From positions 1 to 64,000 of the forward strand of contig JAOPWV010000069.1 of the NCBI GenBank assembly GCA_025965475.1: 64,000 nucleotides of DNA. The letters run 5' to 3'. Positions 17,099 to 26,487 of this stretch are shown here, in pieces. Numbering within the stretch: the first letter of the stretch is position 1; every line of letters begins with the position of its first letter. Under the pieces are notes generated by a model that saw only the letters and a program-made list of their open reading frames with translations, was not told the DNA's origin and did no database searches. This DNA is from Frankiales bacterium (GTDB taxonomy: Bacteria > Actinomycetota > Actinomycetes > Mycobacteriales > SCTD01). Position numbers and translations under genes: made by a program.

Positions 17099-17979
17099 GC
17101 GTAGACCTTCTCGGGCTCGGGCTCGTAGATGCGGGCGTGGTCGATGCCGGGAAGGTCTGCAAGGGCACGGAACTCGGACGCCATCGCCACCCAGGCATCG
17201 GTCTCCGCGATGACCGCGGGCTTGCAGGCGATCGCGTCGCGCACGACGGCGAACCCGTCCTTGCTGGTCACGAGAAGGGTGTAGAAGCCGTCGAAGCGTT
17301 CGCAGAGCAACCGGAGCGCCTCGTCCAGGTCGTCGCCCTGCGCCAGTCGTGAGGCGACGAACCGCGCGCCGACCTCGGAGTCGTTCTCGGAGTCGAAGGA
17401 CGCCCCGTCCGCGATCAGCTCGCGGCGGATCGTCGCGTGGTTGGCGAAGGAACCGTTGTGCACGAGGCACTGGTCCGGACCGACCGAGAACGGGTGGCAG
17501 CCCTGCGGCGTCACGGCGGACTCGGTCGCCATCCGGGTATGGGCCAGGCCCTGCCAGCCTTGCGCGTGAGCCAGGTCGTAGGTCTTCGCCAGTGCCCGGG
17601 GGTGGCCGATGCCCTTGTAGACCGTCAGGTCCGTACCCGAGCCGACCACCAGGGCAGCGGGTGCGGCGACGCGCACCGCCGCAACCAGCTCGTCCACACT
17701 GACCGGCGCAGCGAGCACGGTGGTGTCGCCCGCCTCTGTCGACATCACGTCCGGCTGTCCGGCCAGAAGCTTCCGCAGCGCCTCGGGCAGGCCCAGCGGC
17801 GCGCCGAGGAGGCTGACAGCGGCGTACCCCTCCGGACAGCGGCGCTGGTCGCCGTACACGGCCACACCGGCCGAGTCGGGACCGCGTTCGACGACCTGAC
17901 AGAGCATCGTCTCCAGCAGGCCGCCGAGACGGGGGTAGAGCGCGGGGTCGCGTAGGTGCAGACCGACGATGCCGCACAC
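17086..17979 (-). CDS. Class II glutamine amidotransferase (GlxB / MgsA type)
   Basis: A 297-aa Ntn-type glutaminase. After removal of the initiator, Cys2 (CGIVGLHLRD) is the nucleophile. HTRMATESAVTPQGCHPFS and CLVHNGSFANHATIRREL form the glutamine site, and ENDSEVGARFVASRLAQG contains the conserved Asp. GTG start supported by AAGGAG. In the assembled enzyme it would release ammonia from glutamine, or, in N-methylglutamate synthases, act on the gamma-glutamyl amide made by the upstream glutamine-synthetase-like ligase. It lies 59 bp downstream of that ligase gene on the same strand. Confidence 0.9.
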   Translation of the reverse strand: MCGIVGLHLRDPALYPRLGGLLETMLCQVVERGPDSAGVAVYGDQRRCPEGYAAVSLLGAPLGLPEALRKLLAGQPDVMSTEAGDTTVLAAPVSVDELVAAVRVAAPAALVVGSGTDLTVYKGIGHPRALAKTYDLAHAQGWQGLAHTRMATESAVTPQGCHPFSVGPDQCLVHNGSFANHATIRRELIADGASFDSENDSEVGARFVASRLAQGDDLDEALRLLCERFDGFYTLLVTSKDGFAVVRDAIACKPAVIAETDAWVAMASEFRALADLPGIDHARIYEPEPEKVYAWNR

Positions 17980-18038
17980 GGGCCGGCTCCTTTCTTCTCT
18001 TCGTGAGCGATCTCGGGCGAGCGCGATGTCCGGCGCGG

Positions 18039-19418
18039 TCAGAACGCAGTCAGGTATCGGTCGTGCTCCCACGTGCCGACGGTGGCGTGCCAGGCGAAGA
18101 ACTCCTCGCGCTTGAGTGCGACGAAGTAGTCCGCGATCCCGGGCCCGGCGCAGTCCAGGGCACCGCTGACGACGGCGTCGGCGCCCAGCGCGTCGACCGC
18201 GTGCAGGAGGGTCGGAGGGAGCTCCGGGCGCTGTGGTGCGTCGGGTCCCGTTCCGGGCGTGCCGGGGTTGAGGCGACGCTCGATGCCGTCCATGCCGGCG
18301 GCGAGGGTCGCAGCGAGCGCGAGATACGGGTTCGCGGAACCGTCGCCGCCGCGGAGCTCGATGCGGTGGTGGTCCGGGATCCTCACGTAGTGCGTGCGGT
18401 CGTTGCCGCCGAAGCTCGCCCGGCGAGGTGACCAGGTCGCCCCGGAGCGCGTGGACGTTGCGCCGGTGCGCTTGTAGGAGTTGACGGTCGGCGCGAGCAC
18501 GGATTGAAGTCCGGGCGCGTGGTCCAGGATCCCCGCCATGAACTGGTAGGCGATTTCCGAGAGACCGAAACCGTGCTCGTCGGCATCCGTTGCAGGAAAC
18601 AGGCTGGCCCCGTCCCGCCACAGCGACAGGTGGAAGTGCATCCCGGACCCGGTGCGGTCGGCGAACGGCTTGGGCATGTACGTCGCCGTCATGCCGCGCT
18701 GCTCAGCGAGCATCGAGATCAGGTAGCGCGCGGTGATGACCCGGTCGGCCGTCGTCAGGGCGTCCGCGTAGGCGAAGTTCTGCTCGAACTGACCGTTGGC
18801 GTCTTCGTGATCGTTCGCGTAGTTGCCCCAGCCGAGGGCGTTCATCGCGCTGGAGACGGCGGTCAGGTGTTCGTACATCCGGGTCAGCCCGCGCGCGTCG
18901 TAGCAGGGGCGCTCGGCGACATCGAGTGCATCGGCAGGCACGAGCTTGCCCTGCGCGTCCCGCGACACCAGGAAGTACTCCACCTCGGCGCCGGCGAACA
19001 GCTCCAGCTGCGCCGCCCGTGCCTTCGCGAGCATCGACTTGAGGATCACCCGCGGGGCAAACGGCCAAGGCCGGCCCTCCACGTGCGGGTCGCAGTGCAC
19101 CAGCGCAAGACCGTCCCGGACCCACGGGATCGGCGTGTAGCTCCCGAGGTCGGGCATCGCGACCAGATCCGGATCACTGGGCTGCTGGCCGATCGCACCG
19201 ACCGCATAGCCGGCGAATCCGACGCCCGCCTCCTGCAGCTCGGCTGCGGCTTCGACCGGGACGAGCTTGGCGCACGGCTTCCCGGTCAGATCGACGAACA
19301 CCGCCAGCAGGAAGCGGACCCCGTCCTTCTTGGCCCGCGTCGCGAGGTCGTCCTGCGCCGAGGTCAGGGATGAGCGATCGGTGGTGCCCGGTGACAGAGC
19401 CGCCGCGTCAATCGTCAT
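18039..19418 (-). CDS. Glutamine synthetase-like ligase, GlnT / gamma-glutamylmethylamide synthetase type
   Basis: A 459-aa glutamine-synthetase-fold ligase of the GlnT/GmaS group, which joins glutamate to ammonia or a primary amine with ATP. Seen: GAEVEYFLVS (metal-binding Glu), NDHEDANGQFEQNFAYADAL, GSGMHFHLSLW (ammonia/glutamate site) and SGATWSPRRASFGGNDRTHYVRIP. Start ATG at 19418 is preferred over 19424 because GAAGG lies six bases before it. It is the first gene of a five-gene operon (ligase, GlxB, GlxC, GlxD, FAD oxidoreductase), the order known from methylamine (N-methylglutamate) pathways. Substrate specificity (ammonia, methylamine, ethylamine) is not settled by sequence. Confidence 0.88.
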   Translation of the reverse strand: MTIDAAALSPGTTDRSSLTSAQDDLATRAKKDGVRFLLAVFVDLTGKPCAKLVPVEAAAELQEAGVGFAGYAVGAIGQQPSDPDLVAMPDLGSYTPIPWVRDGLALVHCDPHVEGRPWPFAPRVILKSMLAKARAAQLELFAGAEVEYFLVSRDAQGKLVPADALDVAERPCYDARGLTRMYEHLTAVSSAMNALGWGNYANDHEDANGQFEQNFAYADALTTADRVITARYLISMLAEQRGMTATYMPKPFADRTGSGMHFHLSLWRDGASLFPATDADEHGFGLSEIAYQFMAGILDHAPGLQSVLAPTVNSYKRTGATSTRSGATWSPRRASFGGNDRTHYVRIPDHHRIELRGGDGSANPYLALAATLAAGMDGIERRLNPGTPGTGPDAPQRPELPPTLLHAVDALGADAVVSGALDCAGPGIADYFVALKREEFFAWHATVGTWEHDRYLTAF

Positions 19419-19533
19419 GTGCATCCTTCGGCCGGTCAGTGAGGGAGACGACGGGTCACGCAGCGAGCCGACGGTTCGGGCTGCGGTACGCACCGCCCTG
19501 CCCTCCCGACGGTCATATCCTGGTGCGAAACAC

Positions 19534-19552
19534 TGTCTCTGGTCAAGAGACA
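19534..19552 (-). promoter_or_regulatory. Operator candidate TGTCTCT-N5-AGAGACA upstream of the glnT-like operon
   Basis: A perfect inverted repeat with 7-bp arms and a 5-bp centre lies 116 bp before the ligase start. On the minus strand its centre reads TTGACC, a reasonable -35 box, so a bound protein would block RNA polymerase. The XRE-cupin regulator at 11160-11846 is the nearest candidate. Confidence 0.55.
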
Positions 19553-19665
19553 ACGCGCGTCGGCCTGCTGACGCCCCTGACGGCGCAGCCTGCCGGGAGC
19601 CGAGGCCCCTGGCGACGCAGATTCGGGATTTGACGGCCATTTCAACCGCAGGTACTGGTCGACAG

Positions 19666-19695
19666 GTGACAAAGAGCAGCATCTGCGGATACGGT
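19666..19695 (+). promoter_or_regulatory. Leaderless promoter candidate for the molybdate genes
   Basis: GTGACA (19666-19671), an 18-bp spacer and TACGGT (19690-19695) end seven bases before the ATG at 19703. This is the spacing typical of actinobacterial leaderless transcripts, and no SD is visible before that ATG. Confidence 0.5.
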
Positions 19696-19702
19696 TCCGG
19701 TC

Positions 19703-20113
19703 ATGCAAGTGTTCCGGATCAGCGAGGCCGCCACGCTGCTCGGCGTCAGCGACGACACCCTGCGCCGCTGGGCGGACGCCGGGCGGGTGCCCACCACGCA
19801 GGACGCATCGGGCCGGCGGGCGATCGACGGCCCCGCACTGGCCCGGTTCGCGGAGGAGATCGCCGCCGTCACCGAGCGGGCGCCCGCACGGCCGGTCGTG
19901 TCCGAGTCGGCCCGCAACCGCTTCCTCGGCCTGGTCACCAACGTCAAGCGGGACACCGTGATGGCGCAGGTGGAGATCCAGGCCGGCCCGCACCGCATCG
20001 TCTCGCTGATGAGCCGCGAGGCCGCCGACGAGCTCGGCCTGGAGCCAGGGGTGCTGGCGGTCGCGGCCGTGAAGTCGACCAGCGTGGTCGTCGAAGTCCC
20101 CGCCCCGTCCTGA
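19703..20113 (+). CDS. Helix-turn-helix protein with molybdopterin/molybdate-binding (Mop/TOBE) domain
   Basis: A 136-aa protein: residues 3-55 are an excisionase/MerR-like DNA-binding domain (FRISEAATLLGVSDDTLRRWADAG). Residues 70-133 are a Mop domain (ARNRFLGLVTNVKRDTVMAQV then VSLMSREAADELGLEPG), which binds molybdate oligomerically. It starts the mop-modABC operon and probably senses molybdate to control it. Probably translated from a leaderless message, since no SD is present. The stop is 30 bp before modA. Confidence 0.9.
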   Translation: MQVFRISEAATLLGVSDDTLRRWADAGRVPTTQDASGRRAIDGPALARFAEEIAAVTERAPARPVVSESARNRFLGLVTNVKRDTVMAQVEIQAGPHRIVSLMSREAADELGLEPGVLAVAAVKSTSVVVEVPAPS

Positions 20114-20142
20114 CGTTCCCGACCATCCCGCAGGAGAAGACC

Positions 20143-20934
20143 GTGCGCCGCCTTTCCGTACCGCTCACCGCTCTCGCCGCCGCCGCCGGGCTGCTCGCCG
20201 GCTGCGGTGGATCCACCGGCTCGCAGGCGACGAGCAAACCGGCGAACGCGTCGGCATCGGTGACGGGCACCGTCAACGTGTTCGCGGCGGCGTCGCTGCA
20301 GAAGGCGTTCACGAAGCTGGGCGCCCAGTTCGAGGCGGCCCACCCGGGTACGAAGGTGGTCTTCAACTTCGGCCCGAGCTCCGGGCTGGCCCAGCAGATC
20401 GGTCAGGGCGCCCCGGCGGACGTGTTCGCCTCGGCGAGCACCAAGAACATGGACCAGGTCGTGTCCGGCGGCGAGGCGGCGAAGCCGACGAACTTCGTGG
20501 CGAACAGGATGCAGATCGCGGTGCCGCCGAAGAACCCCGCGGGCATCACCACGGTCGCCGACCTGGCCGAGAAGGGCGTCAAGGTCGCGCTGTGCCAGGC
20601 ACAGGTGCCGTGCGGAGCGACGGCGCTCAAGGTGTTCGACAAGGCGAAGGTCACGGTCACCCCGGTCACCCAGGAGGTCGATGTGAAGGCGACCCTGAGC
20701 AAGGTCAGCCTCGGCGAGGTGGACGCCGGAGTCGTCTACGTCACCGACGTCCTGTCCGCCGGCGACAAGGTCAAGGGCATCGCGATCCCGGACGACGTCA
20801 ACGCCTCGACCATCTACCCGATCGCGACGCTGACCGGGTCGAAGAACGCCGCCACCGCGCAGGCGTTCGTCGACTACGTCCTGTCCCCCGACGGGCTCGC
20901 GGTGCTGACCGCCGCCGGGTTCGCCAAGCCGTAA
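20143..20934 (+). CDS. modA: Molybdate ABC transporter substrate-binding lipoprotein
   Basis: A 263-aa periplasmic-type binding protein anchored as a lipoprotein: signal peptide RRLSVPLTALAAAAGLLAGC with lipobox LAGC. The mature part has VFAAASLQKAFTKLGAQFE and FNFGPSSGLAQQIGQGAPADVFASA, the oxyanion-binding strands of ModA, then VDAGVVYVTDV near the C-terminus. GTG start with AGGAGA. It supplies molybdenum for the molybdenum hydroxylase 4 kb away and for the formate dehydrogenase further on. Confidence 0.95.
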   Translation: MRRLSVPLTALAAAAGLLAGCGGSTGSQATSKPANASASVTGTVNVFAAASLQKAFTKLGAQFEAAHPGTKVVFNFGPSSGLAQQIGQGAPADVFASASTKNMDQVVSGGEAAKPTNFVANRMQIAVPPKNPAGITTVADLAEKGVKVALCQAQVPCGATALKVFDKAKVTVTPVTQEVDVKATLSKVSLGEVDAGVVYVTDVLSAGDKVKGIAIPDDVNASTIYPIATLTGSKNAATAQAFVDYVLSPDGLAVLTAAGFAKP

Positions 20935-20981
20935 CCGGGTTCGAGCGAGGTACCGCACGACGACCAGGCAGGCTGTCCGGC

Positions 20982-21853
20982 ATGAGCGCACGACCCGACC
21001 GCACCCGGGCCACACCGTCCGGCGCACCGCGGCCCAGGGATCCACGGCGGGTCGCCGACCCGTCGCAGCGGGGCGGGGTCCCGTGGCCCCTCGGGCTGCC
21101 CGCGCTGGTCACCGTCGCGTTCCTGCTGCTGCCCCTGGCCGGACTGCTGGTCCGCGCCCCGTGGCGCAGCCTCGGCCGGCTCCTCGTCGAGAGCCAGGTC
21201 GTCGACGCCCTGCGTCTGTCCCTCATCTGCGCCAGCGCCGCGACTGTCCTGTCCCTGCTGTTCGGGGTGCCGCTGGCATGGGTGCTGGCCCGGGCCACCT
21301 TCCGCGGCCGAGGGCTGCTGCGGGCTGCGGTCACGCTGCCGCTGGTGCTGCCGCCCGTCGTCGGCGGTGTCGCCCTGCTGCTCGCGTTCGGCCGGCGCGG
21401 CATCGTCGGGCAGTACCTCGACTCCTGGTTCGGGATCACCCTTCCGTTCAGCACGGTGGGCGTCGTGATCGCCGAGACGTTCGTCGCGATGCCCTTCCTC
21501 ATCGTCACGGTCGAGGGCGCCTTCCGTACCGCCGATCGCGGCTACGAGGAGGCAGCCGCGACCCTGGGTGCGTCCCGGCTGACCGTGTTCCGGCGCGTCA
21601 CCCTGCCTCTCATCGGCCCGTCGCTGGTGGCCGGCTCGGTGCTGTGCTGGGCCCGGGCGCTGGGTGAGTTCGGGGCCACCATCACCTTCGCCGGCAACTT
21701 CCCCGGCCGCACCCAGACGATGCCGATCGCGGTGTACCTCGCGCTCGAGAGCGATCCGGAGGCGGCCATCGCCCTGTCCCTGGTCCTGCTCGCCGTCTCC
21801 ATCGCCGTGCTGGTCGGGCTGCGTGACCGTTGGCTGAACACGGGGACCGCGGC

Positions 21854-21857
<4 letters not shown>
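20982..21857 (+). CDS. modB: Molybdate ABC transporter permease
   Basis: A 291-aa integral membrane protein with a proline-rich cytosolic N-terminus and about six membrane helices. The EAA loop that docks the ATPase is visible: YEEAAATLGASRLTVFRRVTLP, followed by the ModB-typical ARALGEFGATITFAGNFPGRTQTMP. It follows modA by 47 bp, and its stop overlaps the modC start (ATGA). Confidence 0.95.
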
Positions 21858-23005
<1,148 letters not shown>

Positions 23006-23022
23006 AGCTCCGCCTGACGACA

Positions 23023-23065
23023 CAGGCCGCGCCGGACACCTCGACGTGAGGGTCGGCGCGGCCTG
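23023..23065. terminator. Bidirectional hairpin between modC and the FAD monooxygenase
   Basis: CAGGCCGCGCC (23023-23033) pairs perfectly with GGCGCGGCCTG (23055-23065) around a 21-base loop, between two convergent genes. No U-tract follows, which is usual for GC-rich actinobacteria. Confidence 0.6.
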
Positions 23066-23089
23066 AGTGTCAGGGCTGGCGGTGGAGGC

Positions 23090-24286
23090 TCAGACGTCCG
23101 GGCCGTAGAGACCGAAGTGCAGCGCCGGGTCCGCGGGGTCCCAGGTGTTGTGCTGCTGCGCGCGGGCGCCCATGTCGCGCACCCGGTCCAGCAAGGCGTG
23201 GCCCAGCTGCAGCTGACCGGGCTCCCATGCCTTGAGGCCGATCGGCACGTCGCCGGCGGAGGCCCGCAAGGCGTCGGCGAGCGCCCACGCGTCGGACGCG
23301 ACCTTGGCGGTACCGGCCGCGGCGTGCGGACGCGCCGCGAAGGCGGCATCGCCGATGAGGGCGACCCGGCCGAAGGCCATCCGGTCGATCTCGATGTCGA
23401 GCACCGGCTGGATGTACGGCTCGGCGGTGCGCCGGACCAGCTCGGCGGCGGCCGGCGACAGCTCGGTCAGCGCGGCCTCCTTCAGCTCCGCGACGTACCG
23501 GTCCTGCACCTGACCGGGGTGGACCGAGACCGCGGCCGGGAAGCCCCGCTTGTCGGTGAGCATCTCGTCGAGCTCCGGGCCGCCGGTCACGTTGCGGTAC
23601 CAGACGTAGTTGAGCAGGCGCTTCCCACGCTCGAGTTCCCCGCCGAGGCCGGGGATCGGGTACATGCAGATGTGCGTGGACGGACCGACGGTGTAGCTCA
23701 GCGCGTCGTCGAGCAGGGCATGCGTCTCAGCGGACACCTCGGTCTCCGGGACGGTGCCGCGCCAGCCGACGTAGCCGGAGTAGACCGGTGCCACCTCGGG
23801 CAGCATCCGGCGACGGCCGGTGGAGGAGATGCCGTCGGCGAAGACGACCAGGTCGGCGCGCTCGGTGCGGCCGCTGACGAAGCGCAGGTCCACGCCGTCG
23901 ACGTCCTGGTCCAGGCCGGCAGCGACCTCACCGAGGTGGTAGTGCTCGGTTCCGAAGTCCTCGAGCAGGAAGCGGTAGAGCGTCGTCCAGGAGGTGAACC
24001 GCCACTGGGCCGGCTCCTCGTGCACGATCGCGTTGCCCGCGCCGATGTAGCGCAGCTTCGAGGAACCGGTGCTCACCGCCTCCACCGAGACGTCGGTACG
24101 GCGCTCGGTCAGCCAGCGGACCGTGTCCGGCTGCAGCACGATGCCGGCGCCGCGACCGTCGAGAACGGTCGGTGTGCGCTCGAAGACGTCGACGCGGAAG
24201 CCCAGGTCACGCAGCAGGAGTGCGGCGGTCAACCCGCCGATGGACCCGCCGACCACAATGGCCCGCTGCTCGTCGAACGCCGGCAT
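23090..24286 (-). CDS. FAD-dependent aromatic/N-heterocycle monooxygenase (2,6-dihydroxypyridine 3-monooxygenase-like)
   Basis: A 398-aa class A flavoprotein hydroxylase. N-terminal FAD motif AIVVGGSIGGLTAALLLRDLG, then GRGAGIVLQPDTVRWL, the DG motif VVFADGISSTGRRRMLPE, YSGYVGWRGTVPE, and the second FAD motif RVALIGDAAFAARPHAAAG. The SIGGL/YVGWRG pattern resembles 2,6-dihydroxypyridine hydroxylases of nicotine degradation more than p-hydroxybenzoate hydroxylase. ATG with GGGAGGA upstream. It lies 127 bp after the cox operon on the same strand, so it may hydroxylate the product of the molybdenum enzyme. Substrate not proven. Confidence 0.8.
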   Translation of the reverse strand: MPAFDEQRAIVVGGSIGGLTAALLLRDLGFRVDVFERTPTVLDGRGAGIVLQPDTVRWLTERRTDVSVEAVSTGSSKLRYIGAGNAIVHEEPAQWRFTSWTTLYRFLLEDFGTEHYHLGEVAAGLDQDVDGVDLRFVSGRTERADLVVFADGISSTGRRRMLPEVAPVYSGYVGWRGTVPETEVSAETHALLDDALSYTVGPSTHICMYPIPGLGGELERGKRLLNYVWYRNVTGGPELDEMLTDKRGFPAAVSVHPGQVQDRYVAELKEAALTELSPAAAELVRRTAEPYIQPVLDIEIDRMAFGRVALIGDAAFAARPHAAAGTAKVASDAWALADALRASAGDVPIGLKAWEPGQLQLGHALLDRVRDMGARAQQHNTWDPADPALHFGLYGPDV

Positions 24287-24413
24287 CCGGGTCCTCCCTG
24301 AAACTGGTGACAGCGACGCCGATCGTCGCTGTCTGTCGGGTTCCAGCCTGACCGCACGGGACACCTGGACCTATGGGAGCTGACACACCGTTCTGCCAGA
24401 TCCCTGTTGCAGC

Positions 24414-25595
24414 TCACATCCGCCGGGCGGCACTGGAACGCGCCGCGACGACCGCCGCAAGCTCCTCCAGACTGGCCACGTTGTGCCCAGGCAGGAACAC
24501 GTCGAGGTGCGGCAGCGCGGCTGCCATACCCCGGGCCAGCGGCTGGTAGCGCGGATCGCCCTTGAGTGGGTTGAGCCACACGAGCCGGTGCGCGAGCCGG
24601 GCCAGCCGGGCGGTCGCCGCGCCCAGCAGCTCGGGGTCGTCGCGGTCCAGACCGTCCGAGCAGACGACGACGATCGCGCCGCGTAGGGCCGCGTGCCCCC
24701 GGCGAGCCGCCAGCAGCTGGGTCAGGGACGTCGCCAGGCGGGTGCCACCGTCCCAGTCCGCCACCTGCCGGCCCACCTGGGCCAGCGCCCGGTCGGCGTT
24801 GTCGTGCCGCAGCGCGTCGGTGACCCGGCTCAGCCGAACGCCGACCGTGAACACCTCGACGCGGTGCCCCGCGTGCAGCAGGGCGTGCCCGAAGCGCAGC
24901 AGTGCCACGGCGTACGGGGTCATGGAGCCGGAGACGTCCACGATCAGGGTGACCGGCCGTTGCCGGACCCGACGGCGCCGCCGGCCCAGCCGGGCCGGTT
25001 CCCCGTCCGTGGCCAGCGACCGGCGCAACGTCGTGCGCATGTCCAGGTACCGGCCGCTGGACGCGGCCCGGCGCCGCCGGCTCAGCCGGCGGGGCAGCCG
25101 GACGCGCAGCCGGCGGATGAGCAGCGCAGCGGACCGGCGCTCCTCGTTCGTCATCCGGGCGAACGACTTCTCCCGGAGCCGCTCCGCCTCGCTGGCGACG
25201 ACCCGGGCCTCCTCCGGGACCTCCTGCAGCTCCTCGGCTACCGCGACGTCCATGGCCGCGCGGGCGAGGGTCTCGCTGTCGCGGTCCAGCACGGTCGTCG
25301 GCGGGTGCGGTGGCGCGGCCGGGAGCAGGTCGGTGTCGTCGCTGAAGGCGAAGAACTCCGCGAAGGCGCGGGCGTAGGCCGGCAGCACCGCGACATCGGT
25401 CGCCAGCACCGCCTGCCCCGCGCGGTAGAACTCGCCGGCGGTCGGGGCGCCGAGCAGGTACAGCGCCTGAAGGAAGGCCACCGTCTGCGCCGGCCCGACC
25501 GGGACGCCGCGGCGCCGCAGCAGGTCGGTGAAGTCCGCGCAGGTCTTGGCGAGGTCGGCCCCGTCCTGCCGCCCGGCCACCCCCTGCTCGGTCAC
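24414..25595 (-). CDS. coxE: VWA-domain protein, CoxE family
   Basis: A 393-aa protein with a basic middle region and a C-terminal von Willebrand A domain (from about residue 210). The MIDAS motif is DVSGSM, followed later by a conserved SDGLD. In CO dehydrogenase operons CoxE works with the MoxR ATPase CoxD in maturing the active site of the molybdenum enzyme. GTG start lies seven bases after the stop of the moxR-like gene. An Arg-rich stretch (LPRRLSRRRRAASSGR) is notable and could contact nucleotide or membrane phosphates. Confidence 0.87.
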   Translation of the reverse strand: MTEQGVAGRQDGADLAKTCADFTDLLRRRGVPVGPAQTVAFLQALYLLGAPTAGEFYRAGQAVLATDVAVLPAYARAFAEFFAFSDDTDLLPAAPPHPPTTVLDRDSETLARAAMDVAVAEELQEVPEEARVVASEAERLREKSFARMTNEERRSAALLIRRLRVRLPRRLSRRRRAASSGRYLDMRTTLRRSLATDGEPARLGRRRRRVRQRPVTLIVDVSGSMTPYAVALLRFGHALLHAGHRVEVFTVGVRLSRVTDALRHDNADRALAQVGRQVADWDGGTRLATSLTQLLAARRGHAALRGAIVVVCSDGLDRDDPELLGAATARLARLAHRLVWLNPLKGDPRYQPLARGMAAALPHLDVFLPGHNVASLEELAAVVAARSSAARRM

Positions 25596-25602
25596 GGGAC
25601 CC

Positions 25603-26487
25603 TCAGGCCGTGTCGGGAACGACGTCGTCGATCGCCTCGACGACGGCCTGCTGGTCGTCGACGTCCTTGATCAGCGCGGCGAGCGTGTCCAAGGCGGTCT
25701 GCCGGTCCAGCTTGGCCAGCCCGAGCATGTGCAGGGCGCTGGCCCAGTCCACCGCCTCGCCGACCCCGGGCCGGTTGACCAGGTCCAGCCCGCGGATGCG
25801 GGCGACGGCGCCGGCGACCTCGGCGGCCAGCGCCTCGGGCACCTGGGGGGCCCGCAGCCGCAGGATCTCCAGTTCCCGCCGGGCGTCGGGGTGCGCCACC
25901 CAGCTGTACAGGCAGCGTCGCCGGACCGCGTTGTGCAGGTCACGTGTCCGGTTGGAGGTCAGCACGACCAGGGGCCGGGTGGGCGCCTGGATCCGGCCCA
26001 GCTCGGGGATCGTGACGGAGAAGTCCGACAGCAGCTCCAGCAGGAACGCCTCGAACTCGTCGTCGGCACGGTCCAGCTCGTCGATGAGCAGCACCGCCCT
26101 GGACCCGAGTTCCAGGGCGGACAGCAGCGGCCGCGGCAGCAGGAACTCCCGGGTGAACACGTCCGCGTGCGCCTGGCCCTCACGCACCGCCAGCAGCTGG
26201 CGGGCGTAGTGCCAGTCGTAGAGCGCCTGACTGGTGTCGATGCCTTCGTAGCACTGCAACCGGACCAGCTCCCGGCCCAGCAGCTGGGCCAGCGCCAGGG
26301 CGATCTCCGTCTTGCCGACCCCGTTCTCCCCCTCCAGCAGCAGCGGGCGGCCCATCCGCAGGGCGAGGAACGCCGCCATCGCCAGGCTGTCGTCGGCGAG
26401 GTAGTCGACACTGGCCAGGCCCCGCTGCAGGTCCGCGACCGTGCTGAACCCGGCCGCCGCCTCGCTGGAGGGGGAGGTGGTGCTCAT
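25603..26487 (-). CDS. coxD: MoxR family AAA+ ATPase (CoxD)
   Basis: A 294-aa ATPase: Walker A LLLEGENGVGKTEIALALAQ near residue 50, Walker B AVLLIDELDRADDEFEAFLLE, sensor VVLTSNRTRDL and an arginine-finger region RRRCLYSWVAHPD. CoxD-type MoxR proteins partially unfold or load cofactor into the apo-hydroxylase, together with the VWA protein CoxE encoded next. ATG overlaps the coxG stop (ATGA). Confidence 0.9.
   Translation of the reverse strand: MSTTSPSSEAAAGFSTVADLQRGLASVDYLADDSLAMAAFLALRMGRPLLLEGENGVGKTEIALALAQLLGRELVRLQCYEGIDTSQALYDWHYARQLLAVREGQAHADVFTREFLLPRPLLSALELGSRAVLLIDELDRADDEFEAFLLELLSDFSVTIPELGRIQAPTRPLVVLTSNRTRDLHNAVRRRCLYSWVAHPDARRELEILRLRAPQVPEALAAEVAGAVARIRGLDLVNRPGVGEAVDWASALHMLGLAKLDRQTALDTLAALIKDVDDQQAVVEAIDDVVPDTA

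Noticed and set aside
15033-17198. A single 721-aa fusion of GlxC-region and GlxD
   Set aside because: The first 280 residues are an out-of-frame reading of the GlxC and GlxB genes; the GTG at 16355 with AGGAG upstream is the true start.
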